From assembly GCA_036563875.1 (NCBI GenBank), contig DATCLO010000029.1, positions 1 through 64,000 on the forward strand: DNA of 64,000 nt, read 5' to 3'. Shown piece by piece: positions 17,786-27,525 of this stretch. Origin of the DNA: ZC4RG29 sp036563875. GTDB taxonomy: Bacteria > Bacteroidota > Bacteroidia > Cytophagales > Cyclobacteriaceae. The position numbers and the translations under genes were made by a program. Below the pieces are notes generated by a model that saw nothing but the letters and a program-made list of their open reading frames with translations, was not told the origin of the DNA and did no database searches. Every line of letters starts with the position of its first letter. Position 1 is the first letter of the stretch.

Positions 17786-19240
17786 ATGAAACAACAACGC
17801 ACCGTTAGCAACGGGCAGGATCCAAGTGCATTAAACATGCCTGACGGCACGCTGCTTCGTGACAAGATGCTTACACCTCACCTGCTTGCCCTGGCATGCA
17901 CCACCGCGGCGACACAACTAGAGCGGCAACGCGATCTTCATCCAGGCGTCCTGGTAAGCGATCTGCCGCTTCAGGATCTTCCTGAAGAAGGAACAGGAGC
18001 AGAATCAGTGTTAAATCTTTTTGTCGAGCGATATGCAGGGCAAATCTCCAACTCCGCAGGTCCGCGTTACTTTGGATTTGTCACCGGCGGAAGTACACCC
18101 GCGTCCGTCATTGGTGATTGGATGGTAAGCACACTCGATCAGAATCCTTTCGGCAGCACAGATTCTATTGCTCCACAGATCGAGCGACAAGCCATACACT
18201 ACCTCAAGCAGCTTCTCAACATCGACGAAGCATACTTCGGATCTTTCGTCACCGGAGCAACCATGTCCAACTTTGTCGGGATGGCAACCGCGCGGCAATG
18301 GATTGGAGAACAGCGTGGTTACGATTACAGCGTTGAAGGCATCACAGGCGCTGAACCCATCCAGGTACTGAGCGGATCGGCACACTCCAGTATTTATAAG
18401 GTACTCTCCATGGCAGGCATGGGTCGTAAGGCAGTAGTTAAGATCAAGAACCTCCCTGGTCGCGAAGCAATGGACGTTTCTGACCTGGAACGTCATCTGC
18501 AACGTGCCAACGGACCGGTCATTGTCTCAGCAAGCGCCGGAACCGTCAACACAGTTGATTTCGACGACCTCGAAGCCATAGGCAGGCTTAAGGAACGATA
18601 CAACTTCTGGATGCACGTTGATGGAGCTTTTGGTGGCTTTGCGGGTTGTTCGCCGCGATACGCGCACCTCACGCAAGGCATCAACTATGCGGATAGCATA
18701 ACTGTCGATGCGCACAAGTGGCTGAACGTTCCGTACGATTCCGCCATGCACTTTACAAGGCATCAAATCCTGCAGGGAAAGGTCTTTCAGAATCAGGCCG
18801 CATACCTGGGTGGTGACCAATTGAGTCCTGACTTTCTGCATTACACGCCGGAAAATTCACGACGCTTCCGTGCACTGCCTGCATGGTTTAGCCTTCTCGC
18901 ATACGGTCGCTCCGGTTATGCTGAGATCGTGGAGCGCAACTGTGCGCTCGCAAGCCTGCTGGGCGAATACATCGAACGCTCCCAACATTTCAGGCTCCTT
19001 GCGCCGGTCCGCATGAATGTAGTCTGCTTTACCTTGAAGGGAGACCCTACGCAGGCTGCTGTGCATGAGCTTATGAATGCGGTGCGAGACGACGGGCGGG
19101 CGTATTTCTCCCCCACTGTCTATGAAGGCGTTCCTGCCTTGCGCGCTGCAGTATCCAACTGGCAGACGGAGGAAAGGGATATCCAGATAGCTTTTGAGGC
19201 TCTCGAAGAACTCGCGACCCGTAGCGCGGTGACCTTGTAA
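17786..19240 (+). CDS. PLP-dependent decarboxylase (group II, aromatic/glutamate decarboxylase-like)
   Basis: A 484-residue fold-type I decarboxylase-family enzyme. The PLP lysine lies in SITVDAHKWLN (K311), the substrate/PLP Asp region in NFWMHVDGAFGGFA, and SASAGTVNTVDFDDLEAI and GSAHSSIYKVLSMAGMG are conserved for the family. It resembles aromatic-L-amino-acid or L-2,4-diaminobutyrate decarboxylases; the substrate cannot be fixed. It ends 73 bases before ilvE, which has its own promoter. Its companions are an exporter and an acetyltransferase, so an amine made here could be modified or exported, which is inference. Confidence 0.85.
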   Translation: MKQQRTVSNGQDPSALNMPDGTLLRDKMLTPHLLALACTTAATQLERQRDLHPGVLVSDLPLQDLPEEGTGAESVLNLFVERYAGQISNSAGPRYFGFVTGGSTPASVIGDWMVSTLDQNPFGSTDSIAPQIERQAIHYLKQLLNIDEAYFGSFVTGATMSNFVGMATARQWIGEQRGYDYSVEGITGAEPIQVLSGSAHSSIYKVLSMAGMGRKAVVKIKNLPGREAMDVSDLERHLQRANGPVIVSASAGTVNTVDFDDLEAIGRLKERYNFWMHVDGAFGGFAGCSPRYAHLTQGINYADSITVDAHKWLNVPYDSAMHFTRHQILQGKVFQNQAAYLGGDQLSPDFLHYTPENSRRFRALPAWFSLLAYGRSGYAEIVERNCALASLLGEYIERSQHFRLLAPVRMNVVCFTLKGDPTQAAVHELMNAVRDDGRAYFSPTVYEGVPALRAAVSNWQTEERDIQIAFEALEELATRSAVTL

Positions 19241-19283
19241 TCCGAAAACGCAAGTTTTTCGTGTGCTTGTGAATACTTAAAAA

Positions 19284-19291
19284 TATCTTTG
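19284..19291 (+). promoter_or_regulatory. Promoter -7 element of the first branched-chain aminotransferase
   Basis: TATCTTTG, a perfect TAnnTTTG match, lies 22 bases before the ATG at 19314 in an AT-rich stretch. No clean -33 TTTG is present at the ideal distance (TTTTTC is 23 bases upstream). Confidence 0.5.
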
Positions 19292-19313
19292 CCAACCCCA
19301 CCGATTTAGAACA

Positions 19314-20387
19314 ATGCAAGTCATGACCACATCGATTCCTGTTGAAAGGACCAAACAATCCAGGATAAGCGAAACCGATTTCAACAATCTCGAATTCGGA
19401 AAGTATATCTCTGACCACATGCTCGTTGCCTCTTATGACAACGGCCGATGGAATGAGATGAAGGTGGTGCCCTACGGACCGGTGGCCATGACTCCTGCGA
19501 TACTTGCTTTGCATTACGGACAGTCGGTGTTCGAAGGACTAAAGGCCTTTCGCAACAATGCGGGCGACATCAGCGTATTTCGCGCGGCGCGGCACAGTCA
19601 GCGACTGAACAAGTCGCTCGAGCGGATGTGTATGCCAACTGTGAGCGAGGAAATGTTCATTCAGGGAATCCATGCTCTCCTGGAGGTCGACCAGGAATGG
19701 GTACCCTCCTCTCCCGCTTCCCTTTACATCCGTCCGGTGGTCTTCGCCACCGAGTCGCGATTCGGGGTTAAGGTTTCCGATGAGTACTTGTTTGTAATCA
19801 TGACAAGCCCCGTCGGACCGTACTTCAGCAAGCCGCTGCGTGTGAAAGTGGAAGATCATTTCGTTCGTGCCGCAGAAGGAGGGACGGGATATGCGAAATG
19901 TGCCGGCAACTATGGTGGAGCGTTCTACCCGACCATGCTTGCGCGCGATCAGGGCTTTGATCAGGTACTTTGGACCGACGCGCGCAACCACGAGTATATT
20001 GATGAAGCCGGGGTGATGAATGTGATGTTCGTTGCCGACGGTAAGCTGATTACACCTTCCCTGAGCTCTGCTATACTTGACGGCGTGACGCGCGACTCCA
20101 TTCTCCAGCTTGCGCCAACGATGGGGATGCCCATAGAGGAACGTAGAATATCCGTTGAAGAGATAAAGCGCGGTTTGGAACGCGGCACCATTACAGAAGC
20201 TTTTGGTGCAGGAACTGCAGCGGTGGTATCACCTATTGCAACGATTACTATTAAAGGTGTCGACTACCAGCTGCCCGAGCCTGGGCCCGACAGCTTCCAG
20301 CAACGCGTCAAACGAAAACTGAACGACATTCGAATGGGTGTTGAGCCGGATATATTCGGATGGAACTACATCATCCGCCAGTCGTGA
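19314..20387 (+). CDS. ilvE: Branched-chain-amino-acid aminotransferase (long, eukaryote-like type)
   Basis: A 357-residue class IV PLP aminotransferase of the BCAT type II group. Motifs are ALHYGQSVFEGLKAFR, the PLP lysine in GGTGYAKCAGNYGG (K195), and GTITEAFGAGTAAVVSPI. It transfers amino groups between glutamate and the keto acids of Leu, Ile and Val, the last step of their synthesis or first of breakdown. A second, shorter BCAT lies at 34031-34918 in the biosynthetic block; this copy, apart from it and with its own promoter, may serve catabolism. The start may be the ATG three codons later (19323). Confidence 0.92.
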   Translation: MQVMTTSIPVERTKQSRISETDFNNLEFGKYISDHMLVASYDNGRWNEMKVVPYGPVAMTPAILALHYGQSVFEGLKAFRNNAGDISVFRAARHSQRLNKSLERMCMPTVSEEMFIQGIHALLEVDQEWVPSSPASLYIRPVVFATESRFGVKVSDEYLFVIMTSPVGPYFSKPLRVKVEDHFVRAAEGGTGYAKCAGNYGGAFYPTMLARDQGFDQVLWTDARNHEYIDEAGVMNVMFVADGKLITPSLSSAILDGVTRDSILQLAPTMGMPIEERRISVEEIKRGLERGTITEAFGAGTAAVVSPIATITIKGVDYQLPEPGPDSFQQRVKRKLNDIRMGVEPDIFGWNYIIRQS

Positions 20388-20409
20388 CGCAGTCAAGTGT
20401 CATTGTTGA

Positions 20410-21432
20410 ATGTCCCTGGAAAATCATGATGCCTTGAGAGCCGTTCGATTCAAAAATCCGCAGGAACCCCTGATCATAGTCCCCATTAAGAAGCCACGTC
20501 CCGTGAAGGACCAGGTGCTGGTGCGTCTCCACAATGCAGCACTGAATCATCGGGACATTTGGATCATTCGCGAACAAAAAGAGTCTTTCCCGGAAGGTAT
20601 CACACTAGGCTCTGATGGGTCTGGTGTCATCGAGGCGACTGGTGAAGATGTGGATCCGATGTATATCGGCCTCAATGTGGTGATCAATCCGAGTCACGAA
20701 TGGGGCAACAATCCCTTCGTACAGGGTAATTCATTTAAGATACTTGGATTTCCCGATCACGGCACGTTCTCAGACTACATCATTGTTCCGAAACAGTATG
20801 TATTTGAGAAACCCGATCATCTCGACTTTGCGGAGTCAGCAGCTGTACCGCTTTCGGGACTTACTGCTTACCGCGCATTGTTCTCGCGCGCGAGACTTCG
20901 GGCGAATGAAACAGTACTCATCACCGGCATCGGGGGTGCCGTTGCACTTTGGGCACTCCAATTCGCCGTAACCTACAAAGCGAGGGTGTACGTTACTTCA
21001 GGTTCAGATGAGAAGCTGGAAAAGGCAAAAGAACTGGGAGCATTGGGCGCGTACAACTATAGATCCGACGACTGGGCAGAGCGTGCTGAGCGCGACAGCG
21101 GAGGCTTCGACATTATCATTGACAGCGCGGGCGGCTCACAGTTCAATAAGCTCGTTGAGATCGCCAAGCCCGGCGGCCGGATCGTAAACTACGGTCGCAC
21201 CGCGGGAACGATCACCGATATAAACACCCGCCAGTTTTACTGGAAGCAGCTGTCGCTATTGGGAAGCACCATGGGAACGCGTGATGAATTTCTTACCATG
21301 CTTGAATTTGTAGAAGGCCACAAACTCAAGCCGGTCGTCGACAGCGTCTTCCCGCTTGAACAAATACAGGACGCAGTCGCGCGCATGGAATCCGGAAAGC
21401 AGTTCGGAAAAATCTTGCTCTCCATACGCTGA
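20410..21432 (+). CDS. Zinc-type alcohol dehydrogenase-like oxidoreductase (MDR, quinone-reductase group)
   Basis: A 340-residue medium-chain dehydrogenase/reductase. The GroES-like N-terminus is KKPRPVKDQVLVRLHNAALNHRDIWI, and the NADPH-binding Rossmann motif is VLITGIGGAVALWALQFA. The four structural zinc cysteines are absent, as in the quinone oxidoreductase/zinc-free MDR branch. It follows ilvE by 22 bases and precedes two GNAT genes. The substrate is unknown, perhaps an enone or aldehyde. Confidence 0.85.
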   Translation: MSLENHDALRAVRFKNPQEPLIIVPIKKPRPVKDQVLVRLHNAALNHRDIWIIREQKESFPEGITLGSDGSGVIEATGEDVDPMYIGLNVVINPSHEWGNNPFVQGNSFKILGFPDHGTFSDYIIVPKQYVFEKPDHLDFAESAAVPLSGLTAYRALFSRARLRANETVLITGIGGAVALWALQFAVTYKARVYVTSGSDEKLEKAKELGALGAYNYRSDDWAERAERDSGGFDIIIDSAGGSQFNKLVEIAKPGGRIVNYGRTAGTITDINTRQFYWKQLSLLGSTMGTRDEFLTMLEFVEGHKLKPVVDSVFPLEQIQDAVARMESGKQFGKILLSIR

Positions 21433-21477
21433 CATCGCGAAGCACCCTGGGAAATCCACGCAAACTCTACCTGGAAC

Positions 21478-21876
21478 ATGAATATTGAATATCGGAATGA
21501 TTATCCGTTGAATGCGTCGCAGTTTATCGACATTCTCCGTCGGTCAACACTCGGCCAACGAAGGCCCATCGACAATCCTGAGCGGATAGAAAAAATGCTT
21601 AGGCATGCGAATGTGTTGATCACAGCGTGGGATGGTGATAAACTCGTCGGTGTATCGAGAGCGCTTACTGATTTTTCATTCTGTTGTTATCTGTCGGATC
21701 TCGCCGTTGATGAAGCATACCAACGCCGTGGCATCGGCAAACGCCTTATCGAAGAAACGCAAAGAGCGGCGGGCCACGATGCAAAGCTAATCCTGCTTGC
21801 TGCTCCCGCTGCTGTGGACTATTATCCGAAAGTGGGGTTACAAAAATTTGCTCACTGTTATATCTCGGTAGGATGA
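21478..21876 (+). CDS. GNAT-family N-acetyltransferase
   Basis: A 132-residue small acetyltransferase. It carries the acetyl-CoA loop LAVDEAYQRRGIGKRLIEETQ and the late GNAT strand LILLAAPAAVDYYPKVGLQK. The stop codon overlaps the ATG of the next GNAT gene (ATGA), so the pair is translated together. The acceptor is unknown. Confidence 0.85.
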   Translation: MNIEYRNDYPLNASQFIDILRRSTLGQRRPIDNPERIEKMLRHANVLITAWDGDKLVGVSRALTDFSFCCYLSDLAVDEAYQRRGIGKRLIEETQRAAGHDAKLILLAAPAAVDYYPKVGLQKFAHCYISVG

Positions 21877-22328
21877 GTGACATATTATACCGCAAGTACA
21901 CGATCAGCACAGACAAGTCGAGGCTCGATGTCGGCTACATCCATCGCTACATTTCGGATAAATCGTACTGGGCCAGACATATACCCGTAACTGTAATCCA
22001 CACCTGTATCGAGAATTCGTTCTGCGTTGGAGCGTACCATGGGGAACAACAAGTGGGTTTTGGCAGGCTGATTACGGACTACGCCACATTCGGATACCTG
22101 GCTGACATTTTCGTTGACGAAGCGCATCGCGGTCGCGGCATTTCAAAGCAGATGGTATCGCTGATAATGTCGCAGCCCTTTGTCGCGGGATTGAGGCGCA
22201 TGATGCTGGCAACTCGGGATGCTCACGGACTTTACGCCCGATCCGGGTTCACTGCGCTGAAAAATCCCGACTCGTTCATGGAAGTACATCGACCTGACAT
22301 TTATGCTCAACATAAAGAACATGGATAA
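21873..22328 (+). CDS. GNAT-family N-acetyltransferase
   Basis: A 151-residue acetyltransferase with VGFGRLITDYATFGYLADIF and the acyl-CoA loop VDEAHRGRGISKQMV, then GLRRMMLATRDAHGLYARSG. It belongs to a different GNAT subgroup from the preceding gene (about half of the motif positions differ), so tandem duplication is not obvious. It overlaps both neighbours, pointing to a coupled operon 20410-22965. Confidence 0.85.
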   Translation: MSDILYRKYTISTDKSRLDVGYIHRYISDKSYWARHIPVTVIHTCIENSFCVGAYHGEQQVGFGRLITDYATFGYLADIFVDEAHRGRGISKQMVSLIMSQPFVAGLRRMMLATRDAHGLYARSGFTALKNPDSFMEVHRPDIYAQHKEHG

Positions 22329-22965
22329 TTTGCAGAAGACGGACCGCACGACGATCACGCGGTTGCCCAAACGTGGCAGTTACGATCGGAATACGATTTA
22401 CTCGATTCTCGATGAGGCATTGTTTTGTACACTGGCCTATGTGCACGAAGGTCAGCCATTTCAAATCCCGACCGGCTTTTGTCGCATAGGCGACCGGTTG
22501 TACATCCACGGTTCAGTGGGGAGTTCATACATGCGGATTCTGGATACAAACAAGCCGTTGACGTGTATATCGGTCACACTCATGGACGGAATTGTACTCG
22601 CCCGTTCAGCCATGCATCATTCGGTTAACTATCGATCCGTGGTACTCTTCAGTCATCCCGAACGCGTTCATAACGACGACGAACTATATAAGTCGCTGGA
22701 AGAATTTACCAACAAGATGCAGCCAGGCAGATGGGATGATGTTCGGAAACCTACTGCCAACGAGTGGAAGGCTACGATGGTGATTGCATTTGCGATTAAC
22801 GAAGCGTCAGCCAAGTTGCGCACCGGCGGACCGGTCGACGATGAAGAAGACTACGCCTCCGACGTTTGGGCTGGCGTTGTACCTTTACGCCTTCAACGAT
22901 TGGAGCCGCAACCCGATGAGCGGCTTCGGGCGGGGATTCCGTTACCCGACTACCTTCGGGGGTAA
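22321..22965 (+). CDS. Pyridoxamine 5'-phosphate oxidase-like / NimA-type flavin protein
   Basis: A 214-residue FMN-binding split-barrel protein: ILDEALFCTLAYVHEGQPFQIP, IGDRLYIHGSVGSSYM, and HSVNYRSVVLFSHPERV. Family members include nitroimidazole reductases (NimA) and heme- or F420-linked enzymes; the cofactor here is presumed FMN. The frame opens at 22303, but the ATG at 22321 (MDNLQKTDRTTI) gives a family-like N-terminus. It overlaps the preceding GNAT by 8 bases. Confidence 0.85.
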   Translation: MDNLQKTDRTTITRLPKRGSYDRNTIYSILDEALFCTLAYVHEGQPFQIPTGFCRIGDRLYIHGSVGSSYMRILDTNKPLTCISVTLMDGIVLARSAMHHSVNYRSVVLFSHPERVHNDDELYKSLEEFTNKMQPGRWDDVRKPTANEWKATMVIAFAINEASAKLRTGGPVDDEEDYASDVWAGVVPLRLQRLEPQPDERLRAGIPLPDYLRG

Positions 22966-23019
22966 TGGGTCCTATCAAAGACTATTTTGCTGAATAGGTC
23001 TTAGAGGGTATATTGACGC

Positions 23020-23424
23020 ATGGAAAAACAAACCCGCAGAAAATTTGTAGCTACCGTGGTCGGCGCAGGCGTCGTCGCCGCGGCGCAATCTGAACCCACA
23101 ATCAAAAAGAATAAGAAAATGCTTGCCCATCACGTGTTCTTCTGGCTGAAGAACCCCAATTCAAAGGAAGATCGCGATAAACTCATAGCGGGATTGAAAA
23201 CGTTGGAGAAAATTGAAACCGTTAAGAGTCTTCGCATTGGTGTTCCTGCCAGCACCGAGAAACGCGATGTCGTCGACAACAGCTTCAGTGTATCTGAACT
23301 GATGTTCTTCGACGATGTAGAAGGCCAGAACGCGTACCAGGTACATCCCATTCATAAAAAGTTCGTCGAAGACTGCTCACATCTTTGGGAGAGAGTGGTT
23401 GTGTATGATGCGATGGACATCTAG
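23020..23424 (+). CDS. Tat-exported Dabb-domain (stress-responsive alpha/beta barrel) protein
   Basis: A 134-residue protein. The twin-arginine signal is KQTRRKFVATVVGAGVVAAA, and it is followed by a Dabb dimeric ferredoxin-like fold (MLAHHVFFWLKNPNSKEDRD; ELMFFDDVEGQNAYQVHPIH; WERVVVYDAMDI). Related domains cyclise polyketides or act in stress responses; the function here is unknown. A period-8 repeat array starts directly after the stop codon. Confidence 0.85.
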   Translation: MEKQTRRKFVATVVGAGVVAAAQSEPTIKKNKKMLAHHVFFWLKNPNSKEDRDKLIAGLKTLEKIETVKSLRIGVPASTEKRDVVDNSFSVSELMFFDDVEGQNAYQVHPIHKKFVEDCSHLWERVVVYDAMDI

Positions 23425-23464
23425 GTGTACACGTGTTTACGTGTTTAAGTGCGCACGTGTTTAC
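23425..23464. repeat. Tandem octamer array (GTG-initial, five units)
   Basis: Five consecutive 8-mers: GTGTACAC, GTGTTTAC, GTGTTTAA, GTGCGCAC, GTGTTTAC. The array abuts the stop codon of the Dabb gene. A related four-unit array with the same period and GTG start is at 57768-57799. Confidence 0.7.
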
Positions 23465-23590
23465 GTTGGTTTCGTGTGTTGACTGAACAAACTTCCTGAC
23501 CTTTTACCGCGCTCTAACACCCCCGTATACCCTTCATGCCTGTAATTCGTTATTAATCCGTATGAGGATTTCTCCTTATCGTGCGGTTAG

Positions 23591-23598
23591 TAACTTTG
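23591..23598 (+). promoter_or_regulatory. Promoter -7 element of the AsmA-like gene
   Basis: TAACTTTG matches TAnnTTTG, with the expected transcript start near 23604. That is only about 5-11 bases before the GTG start codons at 23609 or 23615, so the mRNA would be almost leaderless. The -33 box is weak. Confidence 0.45.
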
Positions 23599-23608
23599 TT
23601 CTTCAATC

Positions 23609-26600
23609 GTGGCAGTGAAATTGAGGAAAGCTCGAAAATTTGCGGTAGGGGTATTGGCCGGTGTGGCGCTGATAGCGATTTTCCTGGTGCTACAAAGGAA
23701 TCGGGTCACGCTGCTGGAGCGAATGCTCGTTCAATTCGTCGAGTCACGAACGGAAGGCAGATACCATCTTGAAGTCGAGGAATTGGGTTTTGATCTCACG
23801 TCGCTCACCTATCACGTACGCAACATTACCATAACGCCCACGGACACGGTTTCCACCGGTCCTGTCCGGAAAATCCATATCCCCTTCGTTCACGCCCGCA
23901 TGAGTTCGTTCGGTTCGCTTCTCTCACGGGAATTGCAGTTCAGTAAAGTCTCCGTCGCAGAACCAACGATTTCGCTATCTGCCGATGGTACCCTAAGGCG
24001 TGAACACATCACGATTGGTCAGGTCATGGTTACCGCGTTCCCGGCGGTCGAGTCCGTTCTGAAGTTTCTCGGTATCGAAACACTTCGGGTTGAACGCGCA
24101 ACGCTTTCAGTAGAGGAACCCAACAAACATGTGATACACGTTCGGCTTATTGATCTCCTAGCAGAACACTGGGCCGAACACACCGAGGGCGAAGGAGACG
24201 TTAGACTTGGGATTGGTGGCCAGTCGGTAGACCTCAGCCAGGCATCCTTTTCGTTTAGTGAGGTGGAATACACTTACAGTAAGGAGCGCATTATTTTCAA
24301 GGACTTCAACTTTCAATCATACGACAGCGCATCGCAGTCGAGGGTAAGCGTCGAGGGAAAGTCCGTCCTGATCCGAAAACTCGACTTTAATGAACTCTAT
24401 AATAATCAACGCTACCGCCTGGACAAGATCGAAATTGCAGAGCCGAAATTTTCTGGTTCACTGCGCGCCAGGACTCAACCGCGTCCGGATGACCGGATCA
24501 GGCTGCCGTTGTCGGCTATTCTGACCCAGACATTTGGGGAAATTCGTGTTGACACCGCCATGATCCAGGATGCATCCTTCCAGATGGTTCTTGTGTTCGA
24601 CGAGGATTCCGTTCGAGCGCACATTCCGGATGTAAACCTCAGCCTCCACAATGTGGAAGTGCTTTCGGATACGACTGACATCCTGTTCGGCGATCTTCAG
24701 ATGGACCTTGCAGAGACAAACATCAATCTTAACGACAACGTACGTCTCTCCTGCAACACAATGCTGTTCGAACGAAACGAAGACATAACAATTTCCAACG
24801 TCAGTCTCACCGGCGCATCCGGTGAACGATTCGTCACATGCGAATCCATAGGCTTCAAGAACTTTCGTCTTTTCGAATTCATTGCGGGCAGGGAACTCAG
24901 AGCTGATTCTATCGCCATTGGTAACGCCGTCATTCACGTGACGCGTGATCTGCCGGGACTTTTCCCTTCCTTCACCGACACGCGATCGACGCGGAATAAG
25001 CGGCCTGTTCACATTGCCGCGCTTTCGCTCCGGAATGTCAATCTCCAATATGAAAACTCCATTCAACATCTGTCTTTGACAAAACTCGATGCCAATGCCC
25101 GCAACATAACTGACCTATCGTGGCGGTCAATGGTCGATCGCTTGAACTCAGTACAGATTGGCACATTGGTATGGCAAGACGGGCCGAAAAACGTGCGTTG
25201 CGATTTGAGGAATGTTCATCTCACACCTGGTCGCGCGTCGGTTACCGGAGGTACGGCTCTCATAGATTCTCTCGACATTGAAGTTTCCAACCTGCGCGTT
25301 ACGCATCCTCTGTCGTCCCTCCTGCGGGGAAATTACCGATACTGGCAAGCGGTGAACGTGGGCAATTTGCGTGTACACGGAAAGATATCTCCAGCAGACA
25401 CAAGCGGTCTCACCGTCGATAGGCTGGCAATCGGAAGGCTGGACGTTGATGTCCGACTTGGCACGCAGCACCTTTCCACCCGCATGGGTAACATATCTGG
25501 GCTTAGTGTAGGGTCAGGTATTCCGCAACGTCTGAAAGGAACATGCTATGGACTTGCGTTGGCAAGCGAGAATGCGCAGTTCGAAGTTGACTCAGCTGTG
25601 TTTGATACTGAAGGACAGTCGCAGCTCTACAACCTGACGATGTCCGATAAGGACATGCGACTCGCCATGTCCTATGCAGAAGCTTCAGGTCTTGCATTGA
25701 CAAATGATAACTATCGCGTAGAGCGTTTGTTTGCGCGACAACTACGGGTTGAGGAGCCGTCGTGGAGCTTGAGCAGCGACAGTGTACTATTCTCCGGCGT
25801 CGACCTCAGTACACAAACTCCCGCAGTACAACGCGCGGAATTGTTTGTGCCCGTTCTATATCGGGATTTCAATGAAGAAGCGACGTCGATGACAACCGAA
25901 TTTCTCGACGTGCCTCGAATTTCGGAGTTGGTCTTGCACGACGGACAACTGCGTACGGAGGATCGACAGTATACACTCACAGGGCTGTCACGACTCCGTC
26001 TGCGGGATGGCATCGCCATGGAGTTTGAACGTCTATCGTTCACCTTGTCAAATCATGACGTAGAATTGCACGAAGTCCGTATCGATGGGAGTTTGGTGAA
26101 TGCGGGTGTAATGAAGGCGCGCCCCCGGCCCCTTCCTCCGGATGCTCACGAAACAGACGTGATTTCCGGCGAATGGCAATCGGTAATGGCCAGCGGCCTG
26201 ATGGTTGATGACTTGATCCAGTCGCAAAACATAATCGCTGACACAATAATCGTTAACGGTCTCGTATTAGACGTAGTGCGTGATAAGCGCCTTGAGGATC
26301 CCGAACCTGTCGAAAAAGATTTTGCGATAAGCGACCTGATCGCTAACAGCGGAATTGCGGCTGACATTATCCGACTTCGCGACGGAAGTGTTTGGTATGC
26401 GGAACGATCTGAAACGACAGGTGAAGAGGGTTCCATCTGGTTCGATCAACTCGACGCTGAAATTCGCAATCCTGATGCTCAGTTATTTGAGTTTAATGCC
26501 CGCGCGCGGGTGTATGGTCAGGCGCCGATCGCTGTTGCTTACGAAAAAACAGATGCTTCATCCTTCCACATGGAAGTCGACGTCGGCGGCATGGACCTCA

Positions 26601-26956
26601 TGGCGCTGAACCATGTGCTGCGCCCCCTGCAAAGCATTGAATTAAAATCAGGCTATCTTGACCGGTTTCGTCTCGAGGCGATCGCCACCCGCGACTCGGC
26701 CAGGGGAAGAGCTGAAATGTCGTATAGAAATCTCCACATGACTCTGTTGAACAAAACCGATCCGGACAAGAAGTGGCTGGGGCAGGACATCGTTTCATTC
26801 GTTGCTAACGGAATTTTGCGCCACAATCGGGAGCCTTCCTGGGCGCCCGTGGAAGAAATTCGAATACCAGAAAAGTCGGTCTTCAATTACTGGAAGCGGA
26901 TTGCGGTAAACGGTGCCCTGAATGTTGTGAAGAAGGGCAAAAAAGTCCGGAGATAG
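23609..26956 (+). CDS. AsmA/TamB-like giant envelope protein
   Basis: A 1115-residue protein with one N-terminal membrane anchor (about residues 12-29, GVLAGVALIAIFLVL). A long series of beta-strand segments of the AsmA/DUF748 style follows (LEVEELGFDLTSLTYHVRNI; VEGKSVLIRKLDF; LDKIEIAEPKFSGSL; AEISLRN-like strands throughout). It ends with a basic tail (GKKVRR). AsmA-like proteins span the periplasm and are thought to carry phospholipids to the outer membrane; that role is inferred from the family. The start is GTG at 23609 or 23615. An outer-membrane-type small gene follows 64 bases later. Confidence 0.75.
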   Translation: MAVKLRKARKFAVGVLAGVALIAIFLVLQRNRVTLLERMLVQFVESRTEGRYHLEVEELGFDLTSLTYHVRNITITPTDTVSTGPVRKIHIPFVHARMSSFGSLLSRELQFSKVSVAEPTISLSADGTLRREHITIGQVMVTAFPAVESVLKFLGIETLRVERATLSVEEPNKHVIHVRLIDLLAEHWAEHTEGEGDVRLGIGGQSVDLSQASFSFSEVEYTYSKERIIFKDFNFQSYDSASQSRVSVEGKSVLIRKLDFNELYNNQRYRLDKIEIAEPKFSGSLRARTQPRPDDRIRLPLSAILTQTFGEIRVDTAMIQDASFQMVLVFDEDSVRAHIPDVNLSLHNVEVLSDTTDILFGDLQMDLAETNINLNDNVRLSCNTMLFERNEDITISNVSLTGASGERFVTCESIGFKNFRLFEFIAGRELRADSIAIGNAVIHVTRDLPGLFPSFTDTRSTRNKRPVHIAALSLRNVNLQYENSIQHLSLTKLDANARNITDLSWRSMVDRLNSVQIGTLVWQDGPKNVRCDLRNVHLTPGRASVTGGTALIDSLDIEVSNLRVTHPLSSLLRGNYRYWQAVNVGNLRVHGKISPADTSGLTVDRLAIGRLDVDVRLGTQHLSTRMGNISGLSVGSGIPQRLKGTCYGLALASENAQFEVDSAVFDTEGQSQLYNLTMSDKDMRLAMSYAEASGLALTNDNYRVERLFARQLRVEEPSWSLSSDSVLFSGVDLSTQTPAVQRAELFVPVLYRDFNEEATSMTTEFLDVPRISELVLHDGQLRTEDRQYTLTGLSRLRLRDGIAMEFERLSFTLSNHDVELHEVRIDGSLVNAGVMKARPRPLPPDAHETDVISGEWQSVMASGLMVDDLIQSQNIIADTIIVNGLVLDVVRDKRLEDPEPVEKDFAISDLIANSGIAADIIRLRDGSVWYAERSETTGEEGSIWFDQLDAEIRNPDAQLFEFNARARVYGQAPIAVAYEKTDASSFHMEVDVGGMDLMALNHVLRPLQSIELKSGYLDRFRLEAIATRDSARGRAEMSYRNLHMTLLNKTDPDKKWLGQDIVSFVANGILRHNREPSWAPVEEIRIPEKSVFNYWKRIAVNGALNVVKKGKKVRR

Positions 26957-27020
26957 TTGGCGGAAAGTCCGTGACTAGATGCTATATTCAACCTGCGGGA
27001 ATTGCTATATCCCGTTTCCG

Positions 27021-27491
27021 ATGATCAGAGCCCTCACAGCAGCATTTCTCCTGTTTGTTGCGACAGCGACATATTCGCAGCGACTTCACATCGGCAGCTC
27101 CATTGGATTCATGAATCCTGTCAAGGATCTCGGCAGAGCTTATGAGCGCGGTTTTCGCATCAATGCGAATCTGGAATATGATGTCCCCGGAATCATTGCT
27201 TTTGTTGGTGAAGCGGGCTGGAACCACTGGAAGATCCGCCCCATGGATGGTTTAAATCTAAGTGATACTGATGTGGTGCACGTCACGGGAGGCCTCAAGG
27301 TAAATGTGATTGGTCCCCTTTACGCCGAAGGCAGAACTGGCTATTACTTTGGCGACTTCGATCGGTTCGTCCTTATTCCCGCTGCGGGACTTCGGCTGCG
27401 GCGCTTTGACGTGAACATTGGATATCAATTGCTGAACGACATTCAATACGTCGATACGCGTGTCGGCATATTCTGGGCGCGAAGCCGGTAA
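27021..27491 (+). CDS. Small exported beta-barrel-like protein
   Basis: A 156-residue protein with signal peptide MIRALTAAFLLFVATATYSQ. Alternating beta-strands follow (LHIGSSIGFMNPVKDLGRAY; GFRINANLEYDVPG; VTGGLKVNVIGPLYAEGRTG; GLRLRRFDVNIGYQLLN) and it ends in an aromatic strand, RVGIFWARSR. This pattern fits an 8-strand outer-membrane barrel. The frame is open to 26979, but the ATG at 27021 places the signal peptide correctly. The function is unknown. Confidence 0.7.
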   Translation: MIRALTAAFLLFVATATYSQRLHIGSSIGFMNPVKDLGRAYERGFRINANLEYDVPGIIAFVGEAGWNHWKIRPMDGLNLSDTDVVHVTGGLKVNVIGPLYAEGRTGYYFGDFDRFVLIPAAGLRLRRFDVNIGYQLLNDIQYVDTRVGIFWARSR

Positions 27492-27525
27492 ATCCTGAAT
27501 TGTTCTTTTTCGATGTCTCGCCTGC

